Below are positions 6,861 to 16,830 of a DNA stretch of 42,461 bases, piece by piece. Each line of letters opens with the position of its first letter. Within the stretch, counting starts at the first letter, position 1. This stretch comes from DASQVO01 sp035640715 (GTDB lineage Bacteria; Actinomycetota; Actinomycetes; Streptosporangiales; Streptosporangiaceae): assembly GCA_035640715.1 (NCBI GenBank), contig DASQVO010000370.1, forward strand, positions 1 to 42,461, in the 5' to 3' direction. The notes beneath the pieces were generated by a model, which was not told where the DNA came from, did no database searches, and was given only the letters and a program-made list of their open reading frames with translations. A program made the translations under genes and the position numbers.

Positions 6861-7750
6861 AATCAGTTCACCCCTTTGCTGCTGATGTACCGTCAGCTGG
6901 CCGGCTACTCATCGGTGACCGTGGACGCCTTTTTCGGCGCCTACCTCCTCGGGCTGGCACGGGGCTGCTGGCGGGAGGGTCGCTGTCGGACCGTTACGGC
7001 CGCAGGCCGGTGATGTGGGGCGGTGTGGTGGCACTGCCGTGCCTGGCAGCAGTGCGGCGGGTGCCGCAGCCACCTGCCAAGGGACACGCTGGCTCCCTAT
7101 GGTCGGACCTGCGGGTCCCCGCCGCCGGACACCGGCGATTCCTGTGGGTAGTGCTCCCGCTGGCGCCGTGGATCTTCGGCGCAGCCGGCATCGCCTACGC
7201 GGTCACCCCGCAACTGGAGGCTGGCCGGGTCGGTCACTGGGAACTCGCCTACGCCACGCTGCTGACCGTGGTGACCCTAGGCACTGGAGCGGCCGTGCAG
7301 CCGATTGCGAAACGACTCGACTCCACCTCTTCCGCGCGGGGCAGCATCGTTGCGCTGGCACTGGTGTTGGCCGGAATCCTGGTCTGCGCCAGTAATGCCG
7401 GCTCGCGCTCACCCTGGGTGGCGCTGCTGGGTGCGGTGGTACTCGGCGCCGGATACAGCATCGCCCTGGTCTCCGGACTGCTGGAAATCCAGCGCATTGC
7501 AACCGGCGACGACCTAGCCGGGCTCACCGGGGTGTACTACGCGCTGTCCTACATAGGGTTCCTGCTGCCCACCGCGCTGGCGGCGGCCTCCGCAGCCGTG
7601 TCCTACACCGGGTTGCTACTGGCAGTGGCGGTGGTGACCGCGGGCTGCCTGGCGATCGTCGCCACCCATTCTCGCCGGCACGTACCCGTGACCGAACACG
7701 GCACCACGACCCGCCTACCGGAACTCGACGCCGGGCGTCGGCACCGGTGA
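6852..7750 (+). pseudogene. MFS transporter, frameshifted and internally deleted
   Basis: The first piece (frame of 6861) reads NQFTPLLLMYRQLAGYSSVT then DAFFGAYLLGLARG, typical of helix 1 into helix 2 of an actinobacterial MFS permease. Near 6963 similarity moves to another frame with GGSLSDRYGRRPVMWGGV, the conserved motif A loop. This second frame runs to 7750 and contains the second half of the transporter (FLWVVLPLAPWIFGAAG onward, about six helices). Helices 4-6 are missing: helix 3 sequence jumps at about 7045 to the central cytoplasmic loop. One frameshift plus an internal deletion make it non-functional. The 5' end abuts the GH10 fragment and no start codon is evident. Confidence 0.7.
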
Positions 7751-7795
7751 CAGGCTCAGATCATTCTCACCTGGGCAAAATAATGGCCTGCGGGG

Positions 7796-7890
7796 CGATC
7801 TCCCTTCGCCGGCATTGCCCGGATCAGGTCCTAGGGGTCGCCGTTCAGCCTTCCGGCTGTTCGGCTTCTCAGCCTTCCGTCGCGAGTCCG
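7796..7890 (-). promoter_or_regulatory. TPP (THI-box) riboswitch-like remnant
   Basis: On the minus strand the core elements appear in order: GGAAGGCTGAGA, then after about 30 nt GACCCC, ACCTGATCC, GGGCAATGCCGGCGAAGGGAG. This parallels the verified-looking element upstream of thiC in this window. The 5' part (the GGGGUGC strand of P2 and the P3 hairpin) seems missing or degenerate. No minus-strand gene follows; the next sequence is the antisense of the MFS remnant. Probably a decayed riboswitch whose gene has been lost. Confidence 0.6.
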
Positions 7891-8049
7891 GTCTTTCTCC
7901 GGGCAGTTCGTGCGGTCCAGCTCCCTCGTCGCCTCGCAGACACTCTTAGGGTCGTCCCTGTGAATGAGACTGCCTAGGGTAGAAAGTCCCGCCTGGATGG
8001 GGCCGAACGTCCGGTTCCAGGCCGCCGGAGCAGCCAGCCCGGGCCTCTT

Positions 8050-8220
8050 AACCTGGCCAAGATCGAGACCTACGAAGTAGGCGGGCGCCCGCTGCGGCTG
8101 TGCGTGCCCCGCAAGTCGCGACCTGGGCGCTGCCGCCCGGCCACCCCGACCTGCCCCCAGGCCTTGCCGAGACCGGCCAGCCGGTCCTCATCCCCGGCTC
8201 GATGAGAACGGCTGGCATCC
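8050..8220 (+). pseudogene. RtcB RNA-ligase fragments, frameshifted
   Basis: From 8050 one frame reads NLAKIETYEVGGRPLRLCVP then RK. The adjacent frame continues with ATWALPPGHPDLPPGLAETG and QPVLIPGSMRTA. Together these reproduce the central RtcB block (HRKGATRA, PPGHPDLP, TGQPVLIPGSMGTASY in family members) that forms part of the Mn2+/GMP site. One indel separates the two pieces near 8115. A further HRACHGQGN-like match at about 8394-8420 resembles the later CHGAGR motif, out of its normal spacing. Everything else of the ~400-470-residue ligase is absent. The rest of 7891-8452 shows nothing else recognisable. Confidence 0.6.
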
Positions 8221-8452
8221 GAAGCGGGGCAGCCGGGCCGAGATTCCGCCGAAGACGGCTCCACCGAGTCTTGATGACGCCAACCGGGCCCAGTTCGGCG
8301 ATCGTGCGGGCACAGCTGTGCACTGTGGCGGGGCTGGCGCCGGGGCTGCAAGGAATTCTGGCTCTCCTTGCACGGACCTCTGCCCCCTGGTTTCACCGGG
8401 CGTGCCACGGTCAGGGTAATGACGTCACTGTCACTGGTAACGGGGGAAGAAG

Positions 8453-8656
8453 ATGCGCGCGGTCGTGGGTGATGAGATTCTGGTCAGAGGCCGTCACGTG
8501 GGGGACGCGGATCGCGAGGGCGTGATCGTCGAGGTACACGGCGCCAATGGCGCACCGCCCTATCTGGTTCGCTGGAAAGACGGCCACGAGAGCGTGTTCA
8601 TGCCATCTTCGGGCACTGTGGTAGAGCATCTTCCGGCCCGGCAGCAAGCCAGGTAA
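8453..8656 (+). CDS. DUF1918 domain protein
   Basis: A complete 67-residue protein with a strong ribosome site (GGGGGAAG, 3 nt before ATG). It shows the whole DUF1918 signature: VGDEILVRGRHVGDADREG, then IVEVHGANGAPPYLVRWKDG and HESVFMPSSGTVVEH. The fold is a small SH3-like barrel. The family is common and often multicopy in actinobacteria; its role is unknown. The GH65 gene begins 22 bp downstream, so they may be cotranscribed. Confidence 0.9.
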   Translation: MRAVVGDEILVRGRHVGDADREGVIVEVHGANGAPPYLVRWKDGHESVFMPSSGTVVEHLPARQQAR

Positions 8657-8678
8657 CCCGGCCTGCCGCCTAGCTGCC

Positions 8679-11381
8679 ATGGCTGCCAGGCAGGTTGCTC
8701 CACACCGGTGGCACGGGAATGCGCTGACCCAGCGTGCTGAAGCGGCCATGCCGGACGGGCGTGGCACGCTGACCGGCCGCACAGTCGCGGCAGTGGCCGT
8801 CACCTGGGAAGCCGCCACAGCGCACCGGCGCGGGCTGACCGCGGCTGTCTGCCGCCGCGTCACAGCCTTGCGCGCATTCGGCGTGGATGTCGTGGTGATC
8901 AGCCGGACCAGTGCCGCCCCGGTCGACGGGCTGCTGCGACCGCTGCCCCGAGATGCTGGCCGCCTTCTGCTGAGTCTCGATCAGGGGTCACGGCTGCTCG
9001 CGGCAGGTCCTGATGGGCTCCGGCCACTTCGCCAGCCCGACCGGAGCACCGGCATGCCTGATGTGATGCGCGGCATTCTAGCGGTTCTGGCCCGGCAGGG
9101 CATCGGGCCGGGACTGGTGCTGCTGGTAGGTAGCCAGTTCGGCGCGCCCAGCGGGACGGCCGGCCCGGACTCGCTGCTGCTGGTGCCGGGAGCGGAACGG
9201 ATGATTGCCGTATCGGTAGGCACGGAACCATGCGGAGTACCGGCCGGCGTGGTGCATCTCGGCGGCGGGCACCGGGCGTTGCTGGATCTGCTCGATGAGC
9301 AGGCCAGGCGGCACAGCCGCCAGCGGGTTCCGGCAGTGGATGAGGATCCGGCGTGGATCCTTTGCGAGACCGAGACCGACCTGCTGCGCCGCCGGGTCAC
9401 CGAGTCGCTGTTCACGCTCGGCGCCGGAGGCCTGGCCACGCGCGGGTCGGTGGAGGAAGCGGCACCAGCCGCGCAGCCGATGGTGCTGGCGGCTGGCGTC
9501 TACGACGGGACAGGCCCCCGTCAGCATCTGCTGGCAGGCCCGATCTGGACCCGCCTGGCTGTCGAGCCTGCTCCAGCCGACGACCGCCGTGTCCTGGACC
9601 TGCGGACCGGTGTGCTGGAGCGCACTGAGCTGACGGGAGACGGCTGCCCGCTCCGGACGCTGCGGCTGGCCAGCATCACTTTCCCCGGCGTGGTCGCGAT
9701 GCGGGCGGAAGGGCCAGCCGCCCGGCTGGCCCGGCCCGGCCGTCCGCTGCGGCGACCGCCCGGGAAGGCCATGGCTGGCGGCCACGCAAACGGCACGTAC
9801 TGGGCGAGGACCGATGCGGAGAGCTGTGGCGGCATCGGCGCGGTTGCCGCGCAGCGCACCCGGGGAGACGGCGAAGTGCGCACCGTGCAGCGGATGGCCG
9901 CCTACAAGACGAGCCAGCGGCGGCCGCCCGATCTGCGCGCGGCTGCGGATGCGCTCAGGGCCGCGGAAGACGCCGGTTTCGGCCGGCTGCTCGCCAGCCA
10001 CCGTGCGGCCTGGGCGGCACGGTGGGAGACCGTGGACGTTCAGATCCGTGGCGATCCCGCCGCGCAGCTTGCGGCGCGTTTCGCGTTGTTCCAGCTCTGG
10101 TGCGGTATCAAGTCGCGTGGCGAGCTGGCGGTCGGCGCGCGGGGCCTGTCCGGCACCGGGTACGCGGGTCACGTGTTCTGGGACGCGGACGTGTTTACCC
10201 TCCCCGCCGTGGTCACCATGGATCCGGCGGCCGCGGCGGCGATGATCCGCTACCGGCTGCGGCGGCTGAAAGCCGCCCGGGGCCGGGCCCTGGCCTCCGG
10301 GCTGCAGGGTGCCCGCTTCCCGTGGGAGTCCGCGGCCAGCGGTGAAGACGTCACCCCCGACACCCGCAACTTTGGCGGGCGGGATGTGCCCATCCTGACG
10401 GGCCAGCTGGAGGAGCACATCTCCGCCGACGTCGCCTGGGCCGCCGCCCACTACGCCAACTGGACCGGCCGGCCGCACCGGCTGGTGACGCCGCTGCTGG
10501 TGGACACGGCCAGGTACTGGACGTCGCGCTGCCGGCTGGATGACGCGGGCAACGCCCATATCGACGATGTCATAGGGCCGGACGAATACCACGAACGGGT
10601 GAGCGACAACGCGTATACGAATGTGATGGCCCGCTGGAATCTCCGTGCTGCCGCAGACGCGGCCGAACGCACTGGGACAGCGGCCGGGGAAAGCGGCCGA
10701 TGGCGGGACCTGGCCAGCCGGATCGTGGATGGCTATGACCCCGCGACCGGGCGGTATGAGCAGTTCGCAGGCTACTTCGGCCTGGAACCGCTGCAGGTCG
10801 CTGATGTGGCCGAACCGCCGGTGGTGGCTGACCTGCTGCTGGGCCGGGAACGGCTCGCCGGCTCGCAGCTCATCAAGCAGCCGGACGTGCTGATGCTGCA
10901 CCACCTGGTTCCTGACCAGGTCGAACCTGGCTCGCTGGGGCCCAACATCGACTACTACGGTCCCCGGACTACCCACGAGTCGTCGCTGTCACCGGCGATT
11001 ACCGCCTCCGTGCTGGCCCGGGCGGGCCGACCGGATGAGGCACTGGCCATGCTGCGGATCGCGCTGGCACTGGACCTGGACGACCTGACCGGAACCACCA
11101 GCGCGGGCCTGCACATGGCCAACCTCGGCGGCGTCTGGCAGGCCATCGTGGCCGGGTTCGCAGGAGTGCGTGTGCGGGCGGGGGTGATGACCATCGATCC
11201 CCAGCTGCCCGAAGCGTGGGAGAGCCTGCGGCTGCGGTTCCGCTGCCTGGGCAGGCGGGTCCGGCTGGAGATCACGCGCGAGCGGACCGGGATATGGGCC
11301 GACGGCCCGCTGATGGCAGCGCTGCCTGGCCAGGCACCCCAGCTGATAGCGGGCTCGGCCAGCCTCCGCCCTGAAGTGTGA
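8679..11381 (+). CDS. GH65 glycoside phosphorylase/hydrolase with HAD-like N-terminal domain
   Basis: 900 residues from ATG 8679; ATG 8748 (877 residues) is equally plausible and neither has a clear Shine-Dalgarno site. Residues ~35-220 are a HAD-like domain with conserved late elements (GIGPGLVLLVGSQFG, DSLLLVPGAERM, GVPAGVVHLGGGH). Where the catalytic DxD should lie it reads AVTWEAA, so phosphatase activity is unlikely. Residues ~225-880 are GH65: GARGLSGTGYAGHVFWDADV (~486), VIGPDEYHERV with the general acid Glu (~636), LIKQPDVL, and THESSLSP, which contributes to the phosphate or nucleophile site in this family. Relatives cleave alpha-linked disaccharides such as trehalose or kojibiose, usually by phosphorolysis; the exact substrate is not evident. 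Confidence 0.8.
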   Translation: MAARQVAPHRWHGNALTQRAEAAMPDGRGTLTGRTVAAVAVTWEAATAHRRGLTAAVCRRVTALRAFGVDVVVISRTSAAPVDGLLRPLPRDAGRLLLSLDQGSRLLAAGPDGLRPLRQPDRSTGMPDVMRGILAVLARQGIGPGLVLLVGSQFGAPSGTAGPDSLLLVPGAERMIAVSVGTEPCGVPAGVVHLGGGHRALLDLLDEQARRHSRQRVPAVDEDPAWILCETETDLLRRRVTESLFTLGAGGLATRGSVEEAAPAAQPMVLAAGVYDGTGPRQHLLAGPIWTRLAVEPAPADDRRVLDLRTGVLERTELTGDGCPLRTLRLASITFPGVVAMRAEGPAARLARPGRPLRRPPGKAMAGGHANGTYWARTDAESCGGIGAVAAQRTRGDGEVRTVQRMAAYKTSQRRPPDLRAAADALRAAEDAGFGRLLASHRAAWAARWETVDVQIRGDPAAQLAARFALFQLWCGIKSRGELAVGARGLSGTGYAGHVFWDADVFTLPAVVTMDPAAAAAMIRYRLRRLKAARGRALASGLQGARFPWESAASGEDVTPDTRNFGGRDVPILTGQLEEHISADVAWAAAHYANWTGRPHRLVTPLLVDTARYWTSRCRLDDAGNAHIDDVIGPDEYHERVSDNAYTNVMARWNLRAAADAAERTGTAAGESGRWRDLASRIVDGYDPATGRYEQFAGYFGLEPLQVADVAEPPVVADLLLGRERLAGSQLIKQPDVLMLHHLVPDQVEPGSLGPNIDYYGPRTTHESSLSPAITASVLARAGRPDEALAMLRIALALDLDDLTGTTSAGLHMANLGGVWQAIVAGFAGVRVRAGVMTIDPQLPEAWESLRLRFRCLGRRVRLEITRERTGIWADGPLMAALPGQAPQLIAGSASLRPEV

Positions 11382-11391
11382 GGAGGTCACC

Positions 11392-11469
11392 GTGATCGTC
11401 ACCACCCTGCCATCACGCAGCGTCCTCCGAACCCGGGACGTCTGGGTGGTCACAGCCGGTAGGGCGTAG
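11392..11469 (+). CDS. Possible 25-residue small ORF behind GH65
   Basis: GTG 11392 is preceded by an excellent ribosome site (GAGGAGGT, 3 nt away) and lies 10 bp after the GH65 stop. The peptide starts MIVTTLPSRSVLRTRDVWVV. It could be a translationally coupled small protein or the head of a lost gene; no homologue is recognised. The sequence from 11470 to 11575 shows nothing else. Confidence 0.25.
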   Translation: MIVTTLPSRSVLRTRDVWVVTAGRA

Positions 11470-11575
11470 CGCGCGAGTTCATCGCCCCGATTTCCAGCAG
11501 CGTGAGTCTGGCGTCTGGCAAACCGGCTCGCCAGGCTTATCGGCCGCCATGCTTCCGGAACCGCCACCCTGGTGG

Positions 11576-11866
11576 TTAGGTGCGGCTGAGCGGGAGCCGG
11601 AGGTAGGCGGCGATGCCGCCGGGCGGGTCATGGACTGCCTGGACCCCGCCGCCATCCTGGAGGGTGGCGCCCCATCCCTTCCCAGGTTGATGCCACGACG
11701 ATGACACCCGATGCGTCAGCCGGAACAGGGCCAAAGGTCCGGGACTAGGCGCGCCGGAAGCCCCCGGCGAGCCCTGGGCGGCCAGGTGGGCGCGGAAGAA
11801 GGCGTCCTGGTGCTGGACGTAGGTGGCGGCCTGACCCTGGCTGGACCATACGATCTTTGACTGCAC
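11576..11866 (-). CDS. Hypothetical 96-residue protein, divergent from gltD
   Basis: From GTG 11864-11866 to TAA at 11576. Third positions are mostly G or C across the whole frame, which favours real coding. The sequence starts MQSKIVWSSQGQAATYVQHQ, has a Gly/Pro/Ser-rich middle, and ends GGGVQAVHDPPGGIAAYLRL plus a short tail. The end faintly recalls the last strands of GHKL ATPases but without the G boxes, so I do not assign it. It may be a small gene or a fragment. It shares a short divergent promoter region with gltD. Confidence 0.3.
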   Translation of the reverse strand: MQSKIVWSSQGQAATYVQHQDAFFRAHLAAQGSPGASGAPSPGPLALFRLTHRVSSSWHQPGKGWGATLQDGGGVQAVHDPPGGIAAYLRLPLSRT

Positions 11867-11929
11867 GCGTATGGTGAACAAAAGACGTTGTCGTCCGGCC
11901 AAGATCCCCTGCTGGCGCTGGAGCGCGCC

Positions 11930-13456
<1,527 letters not shown>

Positions 13457-13512
13457 GGACCTGGGAGTTCGCCAAAGCGTGCCTTTGCGTCCAGGCTCAT
13501 GATGGTCCGTAA

Positions 13513-13553
13513 CACGGCAGGCACCCAACTCGCCAACCGGCTAGCGGAATGCC
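13513..13553 (+). repeat. Direct repeat copy 1 beside the LuxR gene
   Basis: A 41-bp sequence beginning CACGGCAGGCACCCAACTCG and ending GGAATGCC. It recurs almost unchanged at 16340-16381, in the same orientation, beyond the other end of the LuxR gene. The two differ at one base and by one inserted base. Confidence 0.8.
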
Positions 13554-13561
13554 GACGAGGG

Positions 13562-13605
13562 CCTGCCATATGCCCATTAGCGGTGGCCTGCCGTATGCCC
13601 ATTAG
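13562..13605 (+). repeat. Short tandem repeat at the LuxR 3' end
   Basis: CCTGCCATATGCCCATTAG (13562-13580) is repeated with one change at 13587-13605. The second copy encodes the last residues of the LuxR protein and the first contains its stop codon, so duplication has altered the C-terminal tail. Confidence 0.75.
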
Positions 13606-16267
13606 GTGCAAGCAGGCCAAGGGCGCGGGCCCGCTCAACCGCCTCCGCTCGGCGGTGGGCGGCGAGCTTGGCGTAGACGTGGCGCATGTGCGTCCGGACG
13701 GTGTTCACCGACAGGTAGAGCTGGCCGGCGATCTCCGGCGCTGTGAGGTTGGTCGGCAGGTAGCGCAGGATGCGGGTCTCGCTGTCGCTGAGCGGCTCGC
13801 ACAGGTGCCCCGGTTCCCCGGGCGGTGAGGCGGGTCTCCTCGTCCCAGCGAGCAGGTTGAGGGTCTCGGAGATCAGGGCGGCGTGCGCGGTGCGGTGGCG
13901 GGCGTGGCGCTCGAGCAGCCCCGGCGCGGGGTGCAGCAGGAACGGCAACAGCAGGCCGTCGGGCTCGGCGAGATCGAGCGCGCGTTCGAGGGCGCGCCCG
14001 GCGGCGGCCGCCTCGCCGAGCGCGTCCCGGGCGATCGCCTCCAGCAGGAAGGCCCGGACCAGCCAGCCGCGAGGACTGGTTGCCGAGGCGGAATCATCGA
14101 GGACAGGCGCGAGCGCGGCGCTCGCCGCCTGCGGGTCGTGCTGGGCGAGCCGCAGCGCCGCCAGGACGGTGCGCATACATGCGGTTTCGCGCTCCTGCTC
14201 GCCCAGCCCGGCGAGGGCGGCGTCAACGCGCGCGGTTTCGCCCAGCCGCAGGAGGGTGTGCAGCACGAACGCCCGCGTCCGCATTGCGAGCGGGTGCGGT
14301 GTGACCAGCAGGCCGGCCAGCCGCTCGGCGGCCCGGAGAGCGGCCAGCGCGTCGGTGTCACGGCCGCGCGCGAACTCCAGCGCGCCGCGGGCCTGGTGGA
14401 ACAGCAGCCCGGCCGCCGGATGGGCCTCGGTCCGGAGCGCACGCCCGGCGTGCCCGAGCCACCGCCCGGCCTCCTCCAGCCGCCCCTGCCAGACCCTCGC
14501 GGCCCCCAGCGCCGCGTAGGCGACGCCGGTGATCGGCTCCTCGGTCCAGCCGTGCCGCCGGGCCAGCTCGACCACCTGCATGCTGCGCTCTACCGCCAGC
14601 GCAAGGGACCGGAAGCTCGCGAGCATCGCCCCGTACGCCAGGCCGGTGACCTCGAGATAGGGCCGCCCGGCCCGGCGCGCCAGGGCGATGCCTTGCCCGA
14701 GGTGCCGGTCCGCCTTCTCGATGCAAAGAGACCAGAGCTCGGCGCTGCCGAGGCTGATCAGCGCCGCCGCGCGCAGGTCATCGCCAAGCCCGAGCTGCGC
14801 GGTGTCCGGGGCCTCGGCGAATGCCAGCAGCCGCTCCGCCTCCCCGGCGACGGCGGGGAGGTCGCCGCGCTGCTGGGCAAGCCAGATGCGCAAGATGGCG
14901 AGCATCACTTGCAAGCGGTCGCGCCGGTCCGCGGGCACCGCCGCCGCTCCCGCCGTTGCAAGCGCCAGATGCCGCCCGGCCTCCTCCAGCGATCCCCGGT
15001 GCATCTCGCCGGCCGCCATCAGCGCGGTGAGCTCTGCATCGGCTGTGACGGCACTGGCCGGGAAGCCGGTGAGGAGTTCGTGCGCGGTGACGATCCGCCC
15101 GTCCAGGGCAAGCCCGAACCAGTGGCCTGCTAGCAGCCGGGCGGCCAGGCCCCAGTCCTGCGCCTCCTGGGCGTGGCGGACCGCCTCCACCGGGAACCCA
15201 TGCTCCGCAAACCACCCGGCCGCGGTCTCGTGCAATCCGGGAACCTCACCCGGCGCACTGCGCCGCAGCTCCAGCTGCAGCAGGTCGGCGAACAGATGGT
15301 GGTAGCGGAACCAGGATCGCCGTGCATCCAGCGATACCACGAACGCATTGGCCTGCTCCAGCTCCTGCAAGACCCGCTCCCCGCCGCTGCCCCCGGTCAG
15401 CAGGTCGGCCAGTTCTCCGTTCACCCGTTCCAGCACTGAGGTGCGCAGCAGCAGCCGCCGCACCGGCTCGCTCTGCCGCTCCAGCACCTCGGCCAGCAGA
15501 TAGTCGGCGACCGTGCGCTCGCTGCCGGAGAACTCGTCGGCGAACCGCTCCGGGTCCGGGTGCCCGGCCAGCGACAGCGCGGCCAGCCGCAGCCCGGCCG
15601 CCCAGCCCTCGGTCCGCTCGTGCAGCAGCGCGAGAGCTGAGTCCGGCAGCACCACCCCGGCCGCCTCAAACAGTGCCCGCGCCTCCTCCAGCGTGAACCG
15701 CAGATCAGCGGCACGGATCTCGGTCAGTTCCCCCTCCAGCCGCAGCCGGTGCAGGCCCAGCCGCAGATTCCGGCGGGTGGCAAGCACAAACCGCAGCGTC
15801 GGCGGGGCGCGCATCACCAGCAGCTCCAGCTGGGCCAGCGCCTCCGCGGAGCATAGGTCGTGCAGGTCGTCGATCACCAGCCAGAGGCGGTCCTGCAGCG
15901 AGACCAGATCCTTCAGCAGCCGCTCCACGACCGCCCAGCCATCCAGATCCGGCGCCGCCGTTAGCTCCCGCACCAGCTCCGACCCGGCGGCCGTGTCCCG
16001 CAGCGCACCGACCACCGAGATCCAGAACCGCTGCGGATCCCGCTCCTGGCCCTGCACCGGAACCCACGCGGTGCGCTCCGCCAGGCCCGCCTCGCCGATC
16101 CAGGACCGCAGCAAAAACGTCTTCCCGCTGCCCGCCGGCGCCGATACCTGGGTGACGCGCGCTGCTCCCGCCAGCCGCTCAAACAGCGCGCGGCGGGAGA
16201 CGATCCCTTCCCTGACGGCAGGAACGGCCGGAGCGCCGGCGGTCCCGGATCCGGCGGCAGGTCCCAC
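13577..16267 (-). CDS. MalT-like LuxR-family transcriptional activator (LAL type)
   Basis: 896 residues, the usual MalT length. The N-terminal STAND ATPase has Walker A APAGSGKT at 43-50 and Walker B LWLVIDDLHD at about 128-137, followed by a winged-helix region. The middle ~450 residues are Ala/Leu-rich helical TPR-like repeats that sense ligand or partner proteins. The C-terminal LuxR helix-turn-helix reads LSDSETRILRYLPTNLTAPE, IAGQLYLSVNTVRTHMRHVY and AKLAAHRRAEAVERA. Such proteins are ATP-dependent activators of catabolic or secondary-metabolism genes. Its target is not obvious; gltD on one side and the repeat unit on the other are divergent or unrelated. The gene is flanked by near-identical direct repeats, suggesting it arrived or moved as a unit. 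Confidence 0.9.
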   Translation of the reverse strand: MGPAAGSGTAGAPAVPAVREGIVSRRALFERLAGAARVTQVSAPAGSGKTFLLRSWIGEAGLAERTAWVPVQGQERDPQRFWISVVGALRDTAAGSELVRELTAAPDLDGWAVVERLLKDLVSLQDRLWLVIDDLHDLCSAEALAQLELLVMRAPPTLRFVLATRRNLRLGLHRLRLEGELTEIRAADLRFTLEEARALFEAAGVVLPDSALALLHERTEGWAAGLRLAALSLAGHPDPERFADEFSGSERTVADYLLAEVLERQSEPVRRLLLRTSVLERVNGELADLLTGGSGGERVLQELEQANAFVVSLDARRSWFRYHHLFADLLQLELRRSAPGEVPGLHETAAGWFAEHGFPVEAVRHAQEAQDWGLAARLLAGHWFGLALDGRIVTAHELLTGFPASAVTADAELTALMAAGEMHRGSLEEAGRHLALATAGAAAVPADRRDRLQVMLAILRIWLAQQRGDLPAVAGEAERLLAFAEAPDTAQLGLGDDLRAAALISLGSAELWSLCIEKADRHLGQGIALARRAGRPYLEVTGLAYGAMLASFRSLALAVERSMQVVELARRHGWTEEPITGVAYAALGAARVWQGRLEEAGRWLGHAGRALRTEAHPAAGLLFHQARGALEFARGRDTDALAALRAAERLAGLLVTPHPLAMRTRAFVLHTLLRLGETARVDAALAGLGEQERETACMRTVLAALRLAQHDPQAASAALAPVLDDSASATSPRGWLVRAFLLEAIARDALGEAAAAGRALERALDLAEPDGLLLPFLLHPAPGLLERHARHRTAHAALISETLNLLAGTRRPASPPGEPGHLCEPLSDSETRILRYLPTNLTAPEIAGQLYLSVNTVRTHMRHVYAKLAAHRRAEAVERARALGLLAPNGHTAGHR

Positions 16268-16339
16268 GGTACTTCCGGTGAAGTCGACGGATTCACTACG
16301 CGTACTGCCGACGATCCCCTGTGTGAGCGCTCCATGTCT

Positions 16340-16381
16340 TCACGGCAGGCACCCAACTCGCCTACCGGCTAGCAGGAATGC
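16340..16381 (+). repeat. Direct repeat copy 2 beside the LuxR gene
   Basis: Near-identical to 13513-13553, starting CACGGCAGGCACCCAACTCG. Together the copies bracket a 2.8-kb segment containing only the MalT-like gene. Confidence 0.8.
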
Positions 16382-16588
16382 CACCAACCGAGCCGGCCAT
16401 CGGGAATGCCGGGAGAGAGACGACGCTGCGCGCGTTCCCTGCCCGGCGAGCTCAGACGCGGTGCGAGGGCATGCGTTTGAGGGGTGCCCTCCCGGATCAG
16501 GCGCGCTGCACGGCGTGCCAGCCCGGATCGAGGCGCCCGGGCTTGAGCCGCTCCAGGTCCGGCGCCTGCTCCGAGCCGGGCGGCCGAC

Positions 16589-16637
16589 GCACATCACCAG
16601 AACCATGTGATGCCGACTCACCAAGCCAGGCGCGAGG
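16589..16637 (+). repeat. Left inverted repeat (~48 bp)
   Basis: Begins GCACATCACCAGAACCATGT and ends CCAGGCGCGAG. Its reverse complement occurs at 17409-17456 with only three or four differences. Unique sequence of about 770 bp lies between the arms. Confidence 0.8.
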
Positions 16638-16757
16638 CTTAGCCCGGATCCATTGGTCTCCCCCGGCCAGGCCGGGACTCCCCATCACACGGTGGTGCAA
16701 ATGGAACGGGTGAAGGGAGGGATGCGATAGCGGGTAACACTGCGGGATCACTAAAGG

Positions 16758-16804
16758 CACCCGCCCGGTTCCGAACAATTTCCGTCCCTAGCGCCGGGCG
16801 GGTG
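16758..16804 (+). promoter_or_regulatory. Hairpin in the leader of the small gene
   Basis: CACCCGCCCGG (16758-16768) is perfectly complementary to 16794-16804, separated by 25 nt, and ends 26 bp before the start codon of the next gene. The stem can be extended by two pairs. It is not followed by a T-run and could be a regulatory leader, a transcript-stabilising structure or a terminator for upstream transcription. Confidence 0.4.
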
Positions 16805-16830
16805 TCCTCGTTAAAAAGGAAAGATTAAAG

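Larger units (their letters stand above)
16268..16830. other. Gap between LuxR and the small AT-richer gene
   Basis: 560 bp without a recognisable gene. It contains direct repeat copy 2, the left inverted repeat (16589-16637) and a hairpin leader. A minus-strand frame through 16500-16640 reads GSEQAPDLERLKPGRLDPGW before a stop at about 16500. This looks like the tail of a lost protein but I cannot name it. Confidence 0.5.

Noticed and set aside
9078..10976. Long minus-strand frame opposite the GH65 gene
   Set aside because: It is antisense to a fully conserved GH65 domain, has Arg/Gly/His-rich low-information sequence and no recognisable domain; typical for GC-rich DNA.
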